From: SZAS-103 sp036496805
GTDB lineage: Bacteria; Pseudomonadota; Gammaproteobacteria; Xanthomonadales; Xanthomonadaceae
Assembly: GCA_036496805.1 (NCBI GenBank)
Contig: DASXKN010000026.1
Span: 124,001 to 188,000, forward strand
DNA: 64,000 bases
Direction: 5' to 3'
Part shown: positions 24,355 to 33,559 of the stretch, piece by piece
How positions within the stretch are numbered: the first letter of the stretch is position 1
How the letters are laid out: every line of letters starts with the position of its first letter
Notes under the pieces: generated by a model
What the model saw: the letters and a program-made list of their open reading frames with translations, nothing else
Told to the model about the DNA's origin: nothing
Databases searched by the model: none
Translations under genes and position numbers: made by a program

Positions 24355-27312
24355 GTGGGTTTTTCCGATCTTCAGTTTCCCAGCGCCGGGACCGGCGCCG
24401 TCCAGTTCGAGCTGCTCTTCCGGCTGGCCAGTGCGCAGGCTCCCCGCGACGTGGCCTCGGCGATTGCCCATTTCGCCACGCGCCTGACCGATTGCGAATC
24501 GGCCGTCGTCGCATGGTCGCTCGGCGATGCGCACCCGTGCATCGTTCCGGACATCCCGATGGGTTCCGCCCAGCTCGACCTCATGCGTTCGGCGCTGGCG
24601 CAGCGTCGCCCGGCGTACTCGCCTTCGGGAAACCAGGTCGCGATGCCGCTGTCGGATGCATCCGGCCCGGGTTCGCCCGTGCTGCTGATGGTCGCCTGCA
24701 CGCGCGAGGACGTGCGCAGCATGCTCGAGCAGGCAAGGGCGCCGCTGCGACTGGCGAGCCAGCACCTGGAACGCGCGCTCGAAACGGTCGCCCTGCACGA
24801 ATCCCACGAGCGCCTGGCGCGTTCCGAAACGTTGCAGCGCGCGCTGTTCGCGATTTCCGACCTGGCCGGTTCGGACCGCGACATGCCCGACCTGCTCAGG
24901 GGCATCCACGCCATCGTCGGCACCCTGATGTACGCCGAGAACTTCTTCATCGTGCTCCACGACGCCGGACAGCAGAGCCTGCGCTTCCTCTATTACGCCG
25001 ATGTCGAGGATCCCGAGGCGCCGGGCGACAACCAGCCGATCCCGCTCGCCTCGATGGAGCGCTCGCTGACCTGGTACGTGATCCGCGACGGCAAGGCCTT
25101 GATGGGCAGCGCCGAACAGCTTGCGACCCAGACCTCCGGGCCGATCGCACTGCACGGCACCGACAGCCATGACTGGCTCGGCGTGCCGATGCTGCGCGAC
25201 GGCCGCGTGGAAGGCGCGCTGGTCGTGCAGAACTACCAGCCCGGCATCACCTACTCCGACGACGACCGTTCGCTCCTGGAATTCGTGGGCAGCCACATCC
25301 TGACCGCGCTCGAGCGCAAGCAGGGCAAGGACGACCTCGAGCAGCACGTGCGCCTGCGCACGCTCGAACTGGCCGACGCCAACGAGGTCCTGCACGCCGA
25401 GATCACCGAGCGGCAGCGCGCCGAGCGCCTGCAGCGGGCGTTGTTCCAGATCGCCGAACTGGCCACCGACGACATCAGCCACGACGATTTCTACCGCCGC
25501 GTCCACGAGGTCGTCGGCAACCTCATCACCGCCACGAACTTCTTCATCGCCCTGCTCTCGGACGACCGCGCCTGCCTCGAGTTCGCCTACTACGTCGACC
25601 GGATCAGCGCCCGCCACGACTCGCGTCCGCTGGGCCGCGGCGCGAGCGAATACGTGCTCCGGCACGGCAAGACGATCCTGCGCCGCGACGACCTCCAGCG
25701 CCTGGCGCGGCAGGGCGAGCTCGACCTGGGCGTATCCGGCGGAATGGCCGCGTGCTGGCTCGGCGTGCCACTGGTGGTGGGCGACCAGAACATCGGCCTG
25801 ATCGTGGTGCAGAGCTACGAGAAGGAAAACGCCTACGGTCCGGCCGACCTGGAATTGCTCAACTTCGTCGCCTCGCAGGTCGCCAACAGCCTGCAGCGCC
25901 GACGCTCGGCCGAGGCGTTGCAGACCGCCTACGCACAGCTCGAGCGCCGCGTCGCCGAGCGCACCCAGGACCTGAGCAAGGAGATCCAGGAACGCGAGCG
26001 CGCGGAGGAGCAGCTCAAGCATCAGGTCATGCACGACCACCTGACCGGCCTGCCCAACCGCGCCTTCCTGCGCGAGCGGCTCGACCACATGCTGCTGCGC
26101 ATGAAGCGCGAACCATGGCGGCGCTGCGCGCTGCTGTATCTCGACGTGGACCGGTTCAAGGTCATCAACGACAGCCTCGGCCATCTCGCCGGCGATGACG
26201 TGCTCAAGGAAGTCGCGCGCCGGTTGCAGACCTGCGTGCGCGAGCCCGACCTGGTCGCGCGCCTGTCCGGCGACGAGTTCGCGATCCTGCTCGAGGACGT
26301 GCCGATGCCCGAGACCGCGATCAAGGTCGCGCAACGCGTACTGGCCGTGCTCGGTGCGCCGTTGCTGGTGGCCGGCAAGCAGATCGAGCCGTCCGCGAGC
26401 GTGGGCATCGCGATCGGCGACAGCCGCTACACCGTGGCGGGCGATGTGCTGCGCGATGCCGACGCGGCGATGTACCGCGCCAAGAAACAGGGGCGCAAGC
26501 GCTTCGAGATCTTCGACCAGTCGCTGCAGCAGAGCGCCATCGACGTGCTCGCGATGGAAGCCGACCTGCGCAGCGCGCTCCAGAACGACCAGTTCGAGCC
26601 ATGGTTCCAGCCGATCGTGCGCCTGGCGACGGGCGCGACCGTCGGCTTCGAGGCGCTGCTGCGCTGGAACCATCCCGTGCGCGGCACCCTGGTCCCGGGC
26701 GATTTCCTGCAGGTCGCGCAGGACAATGGCAGCCTGGAGGCGATCGACTGGCGCATGTTCGAAACCAGTTGCCGGCTCGCGAAGCGGCTCGATCCGGATC
26801 GCCGCGCCTTCCTCACGATCAACGTCTCGCCGCAGCATTTCCGCAGGCCCGATTTCGACGAGCGCCTGCTCGAGCTCGTGGATGCGAGCGGCCTGCAACG
26901 CGAGCGCCTGCTGGTGGAAATCACCGAAGGCTCGCTGATCGACCATCCACGCAGCGTGCGCACGACGCTCGAGCGCCTGCGCACGGCCGGCATCGGCGCG
27001 GCGCTGGACGACTTCGGCACCGGCTATTCGTCGCTCAGCTACCTGCATACCTTCCCGCTGCGCATCCTCAAGATCGACCGCAGCTTCGTGAGCGGGATGG
27101 ACATGGATCCGCAAAGCAGCAGTGCGACCATCGTCGCCGCCGTGCTGGCGATGGCGCGCACGCTCGGCATGGAGGTGATCGCCGAGGGCATCGAAACGGT
27201 CGAGCAGCGCGATGCGCTGGCCGCCATGGGCTGCGACTACGGGCAGGGTTACCTGCTCGGGCGACCGGCGCCGGTCGCGCACTGGACGCGCCAGCACGCG
27301 ACCGATGCCTGA
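24355..27312 (+). CDS. GAF-GAF-GGDEF-EAL cyclic-di-GMP protein (tandem copy 2)
   Basis: A 985-residue paralogue of the preceding gene with the same layout: N-terminal GAF-like part, two GAF domains with the RLQRALF lead-in, coiled coil, GGDEF with SGDEF, and EAL with FEALLRW, DDFGTGYSSLSYL and LKIDRSF. I chose the GTG at 24355 because TGGAG at 24344-24348 has good spacing; a GTG at 24349 is in frame two codons earlier but too close to that site. The two copies are strongly alike in GGDEF and EAL and diverge most at the N-terminus, pointing to different inputs. The intergenic gap of 136 bases allows a separate promoter. Confidence 0.92.
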   Translation: MGFSDLQFPSAGTGAVQFELLFRLASAQAPRDVASAIAHFATRLTDCESAVVAWSLGDAHPCIVPDIPMGSAQLDLMRSALAQRRPAYSPSGNQVAMPLSDASGPGSPVLLMVACTREDVRSMLEQARAPLRLASQHLERALETVALHESHERLARSETLQRALFAISDLAGSDRDMPDLLRGIHAIVGTLMYAENFFIVLHDAGQQSLRFLYYADVEDPEAPGDNQPIPLASMERSLTWYVIRDGKALMGSAEQLATQTSGPIALHGTDSHDWLGVPMLRDGRVEGALVVQNYQPGITYSDDDRSLLEFVGSHILTALERKQGKDDLEQHVRLRTLELADANEVLHAEITERQRAERLQRALFQIAELATDDISHDDFYRRVHEVVGNLITATNFFIALLSDDRACLEFAYYVDRISARHDSRPLGRGASEYVLRHGKTILRRDDLQRLARQGELDLGVSGGMAACWLGVPLVVGDQNIGLIVVQSYEKENAYGPADLELLNFVASQVANSLQRRRSAEALQTAYAQLERRVAERTQDLSKEIQERERAEEQLKHQVMHDHLTGLPNRAFLRERLDHMLLRMKREPWRRCALLYLDVDRFKVINDSLGHLAGDDVLKEVARRLQTCVREPDLVARLSGDEFAILLEDVPMPETAIKVAQRVLAVLGAPLLVAGKQIEPSASVGIAIGDSRYTVAGDVLRDADAAMYRAKKQGRKRFEIFDQSLQQSAIDVLAMEADLRSALQNDQFEPWFQPIVRLATGATVGFEALLRWNHPVRGTLVPGDFLQVAQDNGSLEAIDWRMFETSCRLAKRLDPDRRAFLTINVSPQHFRRPDFDERLLELVDASGLQRERLLVEITEGSLIDHPRSVRTTLERLRTAGIGAALDDFGTGYSSLSYLHTFPLRILKIDRSFVSGMDMDPQSSSATIVAAVLAMARTLGMEVIAEGIETVEQRDALAAMGCDYGQGYLLGRPAPVAHWTRQHATDA

Positions 27313-27358
27313 GCGGCGGGGATCACCGGGCGCAACGTTCGCATGGCCCGACTGCGGC

Positions 27359-30016
27359 TCAGGGTCCCGCGTGGGCCGCCAGCCATGCGTCGATCGCCGG
27401 CAGGCGCTGCTCGCGCACCTTGATGCGGTAGGCGATGTTGCTGACTGTGGTATCGGCCGCACGCCGCGAGGTCGCGGCGATGTGCGCGGCGGCGAAGGCC
27501 TTGACCTTGTCGATCATCGCCGGATCCAGCGAGTTGTTCGCAAGCCCCGGGTAGTAGCGGCTGCGCGAGGTGCTGTCGACCCGGGCGTCGACCTGGGCGA
27601 GGTGGGCGACCGCGAAATCGAAGGCCAGCTCGGGATGCTGGCGCGAGACCGTCGCGATCATCGCCGCACTGTTGGTCGCGCCCGGTTCGTCGGTCAGCGC
27701 CAGATCGAGCGCGCGACGCGCCAGGGTCTCGTCCTCGGCCGCAGCCAGCAGCCCGTACAGGCGATCCTTGATCAAGGGCGTCTTCTCCGCGATCGCCGCC
27801 GCGTGCAGGCCATCCCAGGTCGCGGCGTCGGCGTGCTGCGCGACCACGCCGAGGATCGTCTTGCGCAGCGCCGCCGGCATCGCCTGGGGATCGCTGGATT
27901 GCGCGGCGTAACGGCGGCGCGCCTCGGCGATCGTGGCCGGTTCGCCAAGATGGCCGAGCGTGGTGATCAACTGCGTGCGCAGGTCGACCACCGGGGCGGG
28001 CTCGCCCGCCTTCGCGTTCCAGCCGATCTTCGCCAGCACCGGCTGCAGGCGCGCGATCGCGAAACGACGGAACGCGGCGCGCTGCGGCGAATCGACATGG
28101 TAGTAACCGTGGAGCGAGTCCAGGCTCTTGGCGGTTTCGCCCCAGATCCGCGGATCGGCGTCGGCCGGAATCGCCTGCGCGAGATCGAGGTAACTCGATG
28201 CGGGCATCGATCCGGCCATGCCCAGCGCCGATACGTCGTTGAGGATGCCAAGCTGATCGATCGGCGCGACCTTGGCGAAGCTGCCCTTGATCGCGGCGAT
28301 CTGCGCGGGCGCGTACAGCGTGCGGAAATAGCCGGTCTGGCCCGCGTTGACCACGACCGGGGCGCAGCCGGGCACGCTCAGCGTCGCGCGGCCGCCGGTC
28401 ACCAGGGTGCGCGCCGGCGTGCCGCCGAGCGTCTGCGCGATCACCGGCACGCGCCACGACAGCGGCTTCTTGTCGGGACGGTCCTTGGTGTACTCGCCCT
28501 GGGCGAGGGTCAGCATGGTGCTGCCGTTCGCGCAGGTCGCGCTTTGCACCGTGATCAGCGGCACCCCCGGCTGCAGGGTGAAGTCGTGCGCGATCGCGGT
28601 GATCGGCTTGCCGGCTGACGCCTCGATCTCGCGCCAGAGGTCGTCGGACACGGTGTTGCCGTGCGCGTGATCGCGGATGTAATGGCGCACGCCTTCGCGC
28701 CAGGCATCGGAGCCGACGTAGGCCTCGAGCATGCGGATCACCGACTCGCCTTTCGAGTAGGTGATCGAGTCGAAAGCCTGGCTCGCCTGCTCGACCGTCT
28801 CGATGTGCTGCACGACCGGATGCGTGGTCGCGACCGCGTCGCGCGACATCGCGCTCTCGCGCACGCCGGCCGCATCCAGCGCGGTGTTCCATTCCGGATG
28901 AAGCTTCGCGGTCGTACGGCCTTCCATCCAGGAGGCAAAACCCTCGTTGAGCCAGAGGTCGTCCCACCAGCTCATCGTCACCAGGTCGCCGAACCACTGG
29001 TGCGCCATCTCGTGCGCTTCGACTTCGAACACGCCTTCCTTGTCGGCCTGCGTGGAGATCGTCGGATCGAGCAGCATGTCGTGCTCGAAGGTGTAGATCG
29101 CGCCCCAGTTCTCCATCGCGCCGAAGAACTCGCTGGTGCCCGGGGAGGCGATGTTGTCGAGCTTGGGGAGCGGGTACGGTGTGGCGAAGTAGTCGTTGTA
29201 CTCGGCGAGCACGAGCCTGGCCGAATCGAGCGCGAACGCGGCCTGCGATCCCATGCCTTTCTGGGTGACGACGCCGATCTCGGTGTCGCCGAGCTTCGTC
29301 GTCGCGCGGTCGAAATCGCCCAAACCGAAGAACAGCAGATAGCTCGACATCTTCGGCGACGGCTGGAAGCCCACGCGCTTGAGGCCGTGGCCGAGTTCGG
29401 TGGTCGAGGCCGCGGGCATGTTGCTGACCACCATTTGCGCGTCCGGCACATCGGCAGTCAGGGTGAAACTCGCCTTGTACGACGGCTCGTCCCACGAGGG
29501 AACGAAACGGCGCGCGTCGGAGTTCTCGAACTGCGTGTACAGCGCGCGCTTCTTCCCGTCCCTGGTGTCGTAGTCGATCGCGAACAGGCCATTGGCCTGG
29601 GTTCCGATCTTGCCGGTGTAGTCCATCGTGAGCCGGTAGCTGCCCGGCGCGATCGCGTGGTCGAAGACAAAAGTCGCGGTCTGCGCGTCGGCGTCGACCG
29701 CCACCTTCGGCGCGGCGAACTGCGTGCTGCCGCTGGTGGATGCGAGTGCGACCTTCGGGAAGGTCATGTCGAGGGCATTGAGGGTGATGCGGTCGGTCGC
29801 CTTGAGCACCTCGACGTCGATCGCCGCGTGGCCGGTGAAGCGCAGGTTGGCGGCGTCGGGCACGACTGCGACGTCGTAGTGCACCGGGCGCACGTCGCGG
29901 GGCAATTGCGTGGTCGTCAGGTCCACGGCGGCAGGCGCGGCATCCATGGCAAAAACGGGGTTCGCCGACACGGCGGCAAGCGCCAATGCAATGGCGCAGG
30001 ACAAGGCACGACGCAT
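27359..30016 (-). CDS. M1 family aminopeptidase, exported
   Basis: An 885-residue zinc aminopeptidase. The chosen start at 30016 has AGGAG just upstream and gives a signal peptide (MRRALSCAIALALAAVSANPVFA); the longer frame to 30118 lacks these. The substrate motif GAMENWG lies near residue 295, and the zinc site HEMAHQW followed by WLNEGF near residues 332-360 gives the two His and the distal Glu of M1 enzymes. The C-terminal half is the usual helical ERAP1-like domain. It trims N-terminal residues from peptides, here most likely in the periplasm. It is convergent with the second GGDEF-EAL gene, 46 bases apart. Confidence 0.93.
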   Translation of the reverse strand: MRRALSCAIALALAAVSANPVFAMDAAPAAVDLTTTQLPRDVRPVHYDVAVVPDAANLRFTGHAAIDVEVLKATDRITLNALDMTFPKVALASTSGSTQFAAPKVAVDADAQTATFVFDHAIAPGSYRLTMDYTGKIGTQANGLFAIDYDTRDGKKRALYTQFENSDARRFVPSWDEPSYKASFTLTADVPDAQMVVSNMPAASTTELGHGLKRVGFQPSPKMSSYLLFFGLGDFDRATTKLGDTEIGVVTQKGMGSQAAFALDSARLVLAEYNDYFATPYPLPKLDNIASPGTSEFFGAMENWGAIYTFEHDMLLDPTISTQADKEGVFEVEAHEMAHQWFGDLVTMSWWDDLWLNEGFASWMEGRTTAKLHPEWNTALDAAGVRESAMSRDAVATTHPVVQHIETVEQASQAFDSITYSKGESVIRMLEAYVGSDAWREGVRHYIRDHAHGNTVSDDLWREIEASAGKPITAIAHDFTLQPGVPLITVQSATCANGSTMLTLAQGEYTKDRPDKKPLSWRVPVIAQTLGGTPARTLVTGGRATLSVPGCAPVVVNAGQTGYFRTLYAPAQIAAIKGSFAKVAPIDQLGILNDVSALGMAGSMPASSYLDLAQAIPADADPRIWGETAKSLDSLHGYYHVDSPQRAAFRRFAIARLQPVLAKIGWNAKAGEPAPVVDLRTQLITTLGHLGEPATIAEARRRYAAQSSDPQAMPAALRKTILGVVAQHADAATWDGLHAAAIAEKTPLIKDRLYGLLAAAEDETLARRALDLALTDEPGATNSAAMIATVSRQHPELAFDFAVAHLAQVDARVDSTSRSRYYPGLANNSLDPAMIDKVKAFAAAHIAATSRRAADTTVSNIAYRIKVREQRLPAIDAWLAAHAGP

Positions 30017-30170
30017 ACGGGACTCCTGGGGTAGAGGGACGCGGGCAGGCCAGACGCCTGACGCGAGGACGAATCGGGCAGGCATCGATCGTACCGGTGT
30101 CGCCAGCGGAAGACCCATGCCATTGGATGGTCTCCGGACGTCGTTGGCGCCAGCTTCACTGGCCTGTCAG

Positions 30171-30313
30171 GCTTGCTGAGCAGAAGTTGTACAGCACGAC
30201 TGGACCACGTCGATCCATCAATCATCGGCGCGGACCGCTCCGGCCGGTGACAGCGGTGCTGTCGGCCCCCGGCCATGCCTGCAATTGCAGCCGCGGCAAC
30301 AACCGGGTACGAC
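30171..30313. other. Structured intergenic element A
   Basis: Part of the 384-base gap between the aminopeptidase and GH108 genes. It shares ordered blocks and near-identical spacing with element B at 33070-33212: CTGAGCA...GTACAGCA (30176-30196), a hairpin GACAGC-GGT-GCTGTC (30249-30263), a directly adjoining hairpin GGCC-CCC-GGCC (30264-30274) and GTACGAC (30307). From ACAGC to GACAG is 58 bases and from GACAG to GTACGAC 58 bases (57 and 58 in B). A further palindrome, CTGCAATTGCAG, lies at 30279. Strand and function are unknown. Confidence 0.55.
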
Positions 30314-30400
30314 GGGCCAGCGGTGGGACGACGCGAACCGCATTGCCATATCCGCCTGCCACCATCAACCTGAAGTCTTGCGAACCTGAAGGAACCCGCC

Positions 30401-30934
30401 ATGCCTTTCGATACCTGTCTTCCGGTCATCCTCAGGAATGAGGGCGGTTTCGTGGACGATCCCCACGATCCCGGCGGCGCGACCAACCTCGGAATCACCC
30501 TGAACACCCTTTCGACGTGGGAAGGGCACACCGCCTCGATCGAGGAGGTCAAGGCGCTGACCAAGGACTCGGTCGCTCCGATCTACCAGGCCCTGTACTG
30601 GAACGTCGCGCGCTGCGGAGACTGTCCGCCCGGGGTCGACCTGATGGTGTTCGATGAAGCGGTCAACCAGGGGCCGGGGCGGGCCATCCGTTCCCTGCAG
30701 CAGGCATTGGGCGTGACCGCCGATGGTTCGTTCGGGCCCAGGACGCTCGCGTCGCTCGACAAAGCCGATCCGGCAACGACGATCAAGGCGATGGCCGCCA
30801 TATGCGAGGCGTACTACCGCAGCCTCACGAACTTCCCCAGGTACGGCCACGGCTGGCTCAACCGGTTGAGGACGACGACGGCCACCGCGCTGGCCATGGT
30901 GGCTGCCGCGGTGGCGCCGACCGCCGGAGGATAG
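30401..30934 (+). CDS. GH108 (endolysin-type) lysozyme
   Basis: A 177-residue protein with no classical signal peptide. The N-terminus LPVILRNEGGFVDDPHDPGG is the GH108 start, with Glu14 in the NEGGF motif as the catalytic residue; ATNLGIT and the later VNQGPGRA also fit. The C-terminal part (about residues 95-160) resembles the peptidoglycan-binding half of the same family (LGVTADGSFGPRTL). GH108 enzymes such as phage endolysins and Zymomonas ZliS cut peptidoglycan glycan strands. The last 17 residues are Ala-rich. GGAAC upstream of the ATG is a fair ribosome site. Its companions are a lipase-like gene and a membrane gene, with no other phage genes. Confidence 0.88.
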   Translation: MPFDTCLPVILRNEGGFVDDPHDPGGATNLGITLNTLSTWEGHTASIEEVKALTKDSVAPIYQALYWNVARCGDCPPGVDLMVFDEAVNQGPGRAIRSLQQALGVTADGSFGPRTLASLDKADPATTIKAMAAICEAYYRSLTNFPRYGHGWLNRLRTTTATALAMVAAAVAPTAGG

Positions 30935-31002
30935 ATCGACGGAGGATTCCCCGCTCCCTGTTCCATCATGGATCCTTCGAACCGCAGCCTGGAGAAACCG
31001 CC

Positions 31003-32361
31003 ATGCCAGACGCCATCAAGCTGGTCATCGTGCACGGCTGGAGCGACACCGCCGCTTCCTTCGACCACATCGCCGAGCGCCTCATCGCTTCCGGCCTGAA
31101 ACTGGACGTCGCCACCATCCGGCTGGCGGACTACGTCTCGCTCAACGACACGATCACCTTCGCCGACCTGCGCGAGGCGATGATGACGGCCTGGCGCAAC
31201 CAGGGCCTTCCCCTGGACCCGCGGAGCGTCGACGTCATCGTCCACAGCACCGGCGCGCTGGTGACGCGCGACTGGATGACGACGTACTTCACTCCCGCAA
31301 CCAATCCGATCAATCGCCTGGTGATGCTCGCGCCGGCGAACTTCGGATCGCCGCTGGCGACGATGGGGCGATCGCTGATCGGACGCATCGTGAAAGGATT
31401 CGGCAGCGACCTGCCCTTCCAGACCGGCACCCAGATCCTGAAAGGGCTGGAGATCGCCAGCCCCTACAGCTGGGAGCTCGCGAAGCGCGACCGCTTCGAC
31501 CCGGACAACACCTGGTACGGCCCCGGCAGGGTGCTGTGCTCGGTCCTGGTCGGCACCAGCGGCTACACCGGAATCAGCGCGCTCGCCAACAAGCCGGGTA
31601 CCGACGGAACCGTTCGCGTCTCCACCGCGAACCTCAATCCGCAACTGGTCACGGCCGATTTCTCGACGGACCCGCTGCAGCCCACGTTCAAGTCCATACC
31701 GTGCAACGGGCGTACCGCCTTCCTGCGGATAGCCGACGAGAACCACGGCACCATCGCGCAAGGCGGCACCGTGGCGACCACCCTCGGCAAGATCATCCAG
31801 GCGCTGGGCGTCACCGACGCGACCTTCGACGTCTTCGCCGACCAGTGGGACGCCGCGAGCGCCGCTGCCCGCGATGCGGTCTCGGACGATGACCACGCGT
31901 TCGCCCACGGCTACCAGAACACCGTGGTGCACCTCGTCGACGACCAGGCGCAACCGGTGACCGACTACATCATCGAGGCCTACGTGCCCAAGGCCGGAGC
32001 GGACACGAGCGTCGCCAGCAACATCGACGATGACGCCACCCAGTACGTGCAGGAAAAGATCATCGCGGACGCCCACCCCTGGACCGACGACAACTCCTAC
32101 CGCGCCCTGCTGTTCGATTGCACCCGGCTGAAGGCGAAGCTGATCGATCCGGGCCGGAGCATGGAGATCAGCGTCACCGCGCATCCGCAACTGCAGGACA
32201 AGTCCGCCGGATACCGGACCTTCGGATACAACGACATCGGCGGCATCCTGCTCGATGCGTCACGCATGGGGCAGCTTTTCGTTCCCGACCGGACCCTGCT
32301 GCTGGACATGACCATCGCGCGCTACCAGCAGGACCTTTTCACGTTCCGTCCGCCCCACTGA
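31003..32361 (+). CDS. Lipase-like alpha/beta hydrolase with C-terminal beta domain
   Basis: A 452-residue protein without a visible signal peptide. The first 230 residues form an alpha/beta hydrolase: KLVIVHGWSDTAASFDHIAE gives the oxyanion loop, and IVHSTGALV holds the likely nucleophile Ser82 (HSTG in place of the common HSQG/HSMG). APANFGSPLA is lipase-like. Residues 290-452 are a separate beta-rich domain (VVHLVDDQAQPVTDYIIEAYVP) of unknown role. The open frame extends upstream to 30802 inside the lysozyme gene, but GGAG at 30991-30994 marks the ATG at 31003. With the lysozyme and a membrane protein it could be an envelope-attacking set; function is not proven. Confidence 0.78.
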   Translation: MPDAIKLVIVHGWSDTAASFDHIAERLIASGLKLDVATIRLADYVSLNDTITFADLREAMMTAWRNQGLPLDPRSVDVIVHSTGALVTRDWMTTYFTPATNPINRLVMLAPANFGSPLATMGRSLIGRIVKGFGSDLPFQTGTQILKGLEIASPYSWELAKRDRFDPDNTWYGPGRVLCSVLVGTSGYTGISALANKPGTDGTVRVSTANLNPQLVTADFSTDPLQPTFKSIPCNGRTAFLRIADENHGTIAQGGTVATTLGKIIQALGVTDATFDVFADQWDAASAAARDAVSDDDHAFAHGYQNTVVHLVDDQAQPVTDYIIEAYVPKAGADTSVASNIDDDATQYVQEKIIADAHPWTDDNSYRALLFDCTRLKAKLIDPGRSMEISVTAHPQLQDKSAGYRTFGYNDIGGILLDASRMGQLFVPDRTLLLDMTIARYQQDLFTFRPPH

Positions 32362-32432
32362 AGACGACCCTGCGGGCGCGCCGGATTGGCAGCACGATCC
32401 GGACGACCGGCACCTCCCTCGGAGTACATGCC

Positions 32433-32888
32433 ATGAAAGCCGCGACAGGTGGAGCAATAGCGATAGCGTTGCTGGGGATCTACGCCTACCTCATCTATGT
32501 CGGCTGTCATCTCGTCCTTGGCTGCAGTGGTGGCCCGGAGGAGTGCAGCAAGCAGGCGGCCAGCGGATTCAATGCCGTGATGGCGCAAACGCTCTCGGTG
32601 ATCGGCGGATTGCTTTCCGCTTTCATCATCGCCGAACTCGCCATCACCAGCAGGGGCGACGCGCCGGTCGCGCGCCTGCTCGCCGACGATGCTTCGGGAA
32701 GGGCCAGGAACATCCTGCAGTGGATCACCGTCGCCTACATCCTGGTCTGGCTGCTGGCAGGGCTGTCGGCCTTCATGGTCGGCATGCAGCACCCCGACAC
32801 CCTGCCCGCCCTGACCAACATGGGCCAGTCGTGGCTCGGACTGGCGGTTGCGGCGGCCTATGCCTATTTCGGGATCGGACCGGCGTAG
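32433..32888 (+). CDS. Four-helix membrane protein of unknown function
   Basis: A 151-residue integral membrane protein with hydrophobic segments at about residues 5-30, 44-70, 88-112 and 122-145. A cytoplasmic or periplasmic loop with three Cys (GCHLVLGCSGGPEECSKQ, about residues 24-41) follows the first helix. GGAG at 32421-32424 is eight bases before the ATG. It lies 71 bases after the lipase-like gene in the same direction and probably shares a transcript. I do not recognise a family. A holin-like partner for the lysozyme is conceivable, but holins are usually smaller and this is speculation. Confidence 0.7.
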   Translation: MKAATGGAIAIALLGIYAYLIYVGCHLVLGCSGGPEECSKQAASGFNAVMAQTLSVIGGLLSAFIIAELAITSRGDAPVARLLADDASGRARNILQWITVAYILVWLLAGLSAFMVGMQHPDTLPALTNMGQSWLGLAVAAAYAYFGIGPA

Positions 32889-32900
32889 GGATGGCTTCCG

Positions 32901-32920
32901 GAACGGCGCGGAGGCCGTTC
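32901..32920 (+). terminator. Hairpin after the membrane-protein gene
   Basis: A perfect seven-base inverted repeat, GAACGGC at 32901-32907 and GCCGTTC at 32914-32920 with a six-base loop, starts 13 bases after the stop codon of the four-helix protein. No T-run follows, so termination is uncertain, but its position is right for the end of the lysozyme-lipase-membrane operon. Confidence 0.5.
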
Positions 32921-33069
32921 GACGACTGACCGGAAAGCTGGACATCTCGCGGGAGCATCGACGATTCCCGTATCAACCAGATGTCGGCTCATCGCGGCAT
33001 CCGACGGCCTTGCGACGAGATGCACCGCCTCGTGGCTGGATCGCCTCAACCAGTGTGGCTAACTCGCCA

Positions 33070-33212
33070 GCAAGGCTGAGCACAACTCGTACAGCAAAAC
33101 TAACTGTCGAAGGCCTTGCGCGCTGCGGTGGAAGCATTCGCGGCGCTGACAGCGAGACTGTCGCGCTTCGCGCACATCCGTGTTTGAAGTGCCTGCCGCA
33201 GTGGAGTACGAC
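33070..33212. other. Structured intergenic element B
   Basis: Second copy of the element seen at 30171-30313, in the 407-base gap before the small membrane gene. Blocks in the same order: GGCTGAGCACAACTCGTACAGC (split: GGCTGAGCA at 33074, GTACAGCA at 33089), hairpin GACAG-CGAGA-CTGTC (33148-33162), directly adjoining hairpin GCGC-TTC-GCGC (33163-33173) and GTACGAC (33206). The last block here sits in a third hairpin, GGAGTA-CGAC-TACTCC (33203-33218). The second hairpin differs in sequence from element A but keeps its pairing. Confidence 0.55.
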
Positions 33213-33295
33213 TACTCCTGCCCGCAACGGCATGGGCCGGACAGCCGTTCGGTCCACCCTGGAATGTCGACTTCATGACCGCAGGACGCACGTAC

Positions 33296-33559
33296 ATGCC
33301 AGAGATCGTGACTGAAAACACGAAGCCGAAAGGCCTTTCGCTGATGCTCCAGCGCATCGCCGGGATCGCGATCCTGGCTGGACTGGCGGCCATGGTCTGC
33401 GGCTTCAACTGGCGGCGCATGGCGGAGGCAGCCTGCGCGGCGATCCTGCTGGCACTGGGTCGCCTTGCCTGGATGGTGGTGCAGCGGCAGCGTCGTCGCC
33501 ATCTCCTCGCGCACGACCCGAACAAGGTCGCCCTGCACCCCACGCGGCTGCTGCGATAA
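33296..33559 (+). CDS. Small two-helix membrane protein
   Basis: An 87-residue protein with a short polar head, two hydrophobic segments (about residues 22-38 and 47-63) separated by NWRRMAE, and a basic tail (QRQRRRHLLAHDPNK). AGGA at 33283-33286 suits the ATG at 33296; an in-frame ATG at 33275 would add seven residues. It follows element B, which ends about 80 bases upstream, so that element could be its leader. I recognise no family. The codon pattern is less biased than in its neighbours, so I am only moderately sure it is expressed. Confidence 0.55.
   Translation: MPEIVTENTKPKGLSLMLQRIAGIAILAGLAAMVCGFNWRRMAEAACAAILLALGRLAWMVVQRQRRRHLLAHDPNKVALHPTRLLR

Noticed and set aside
30401..32888. 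Prophage remnant around the GH108 gene
   Set aside because: No integrase, capsid, tail or terminase genes and no attachment-site repeats are visible; the lysozyme alone does not show a prophage.
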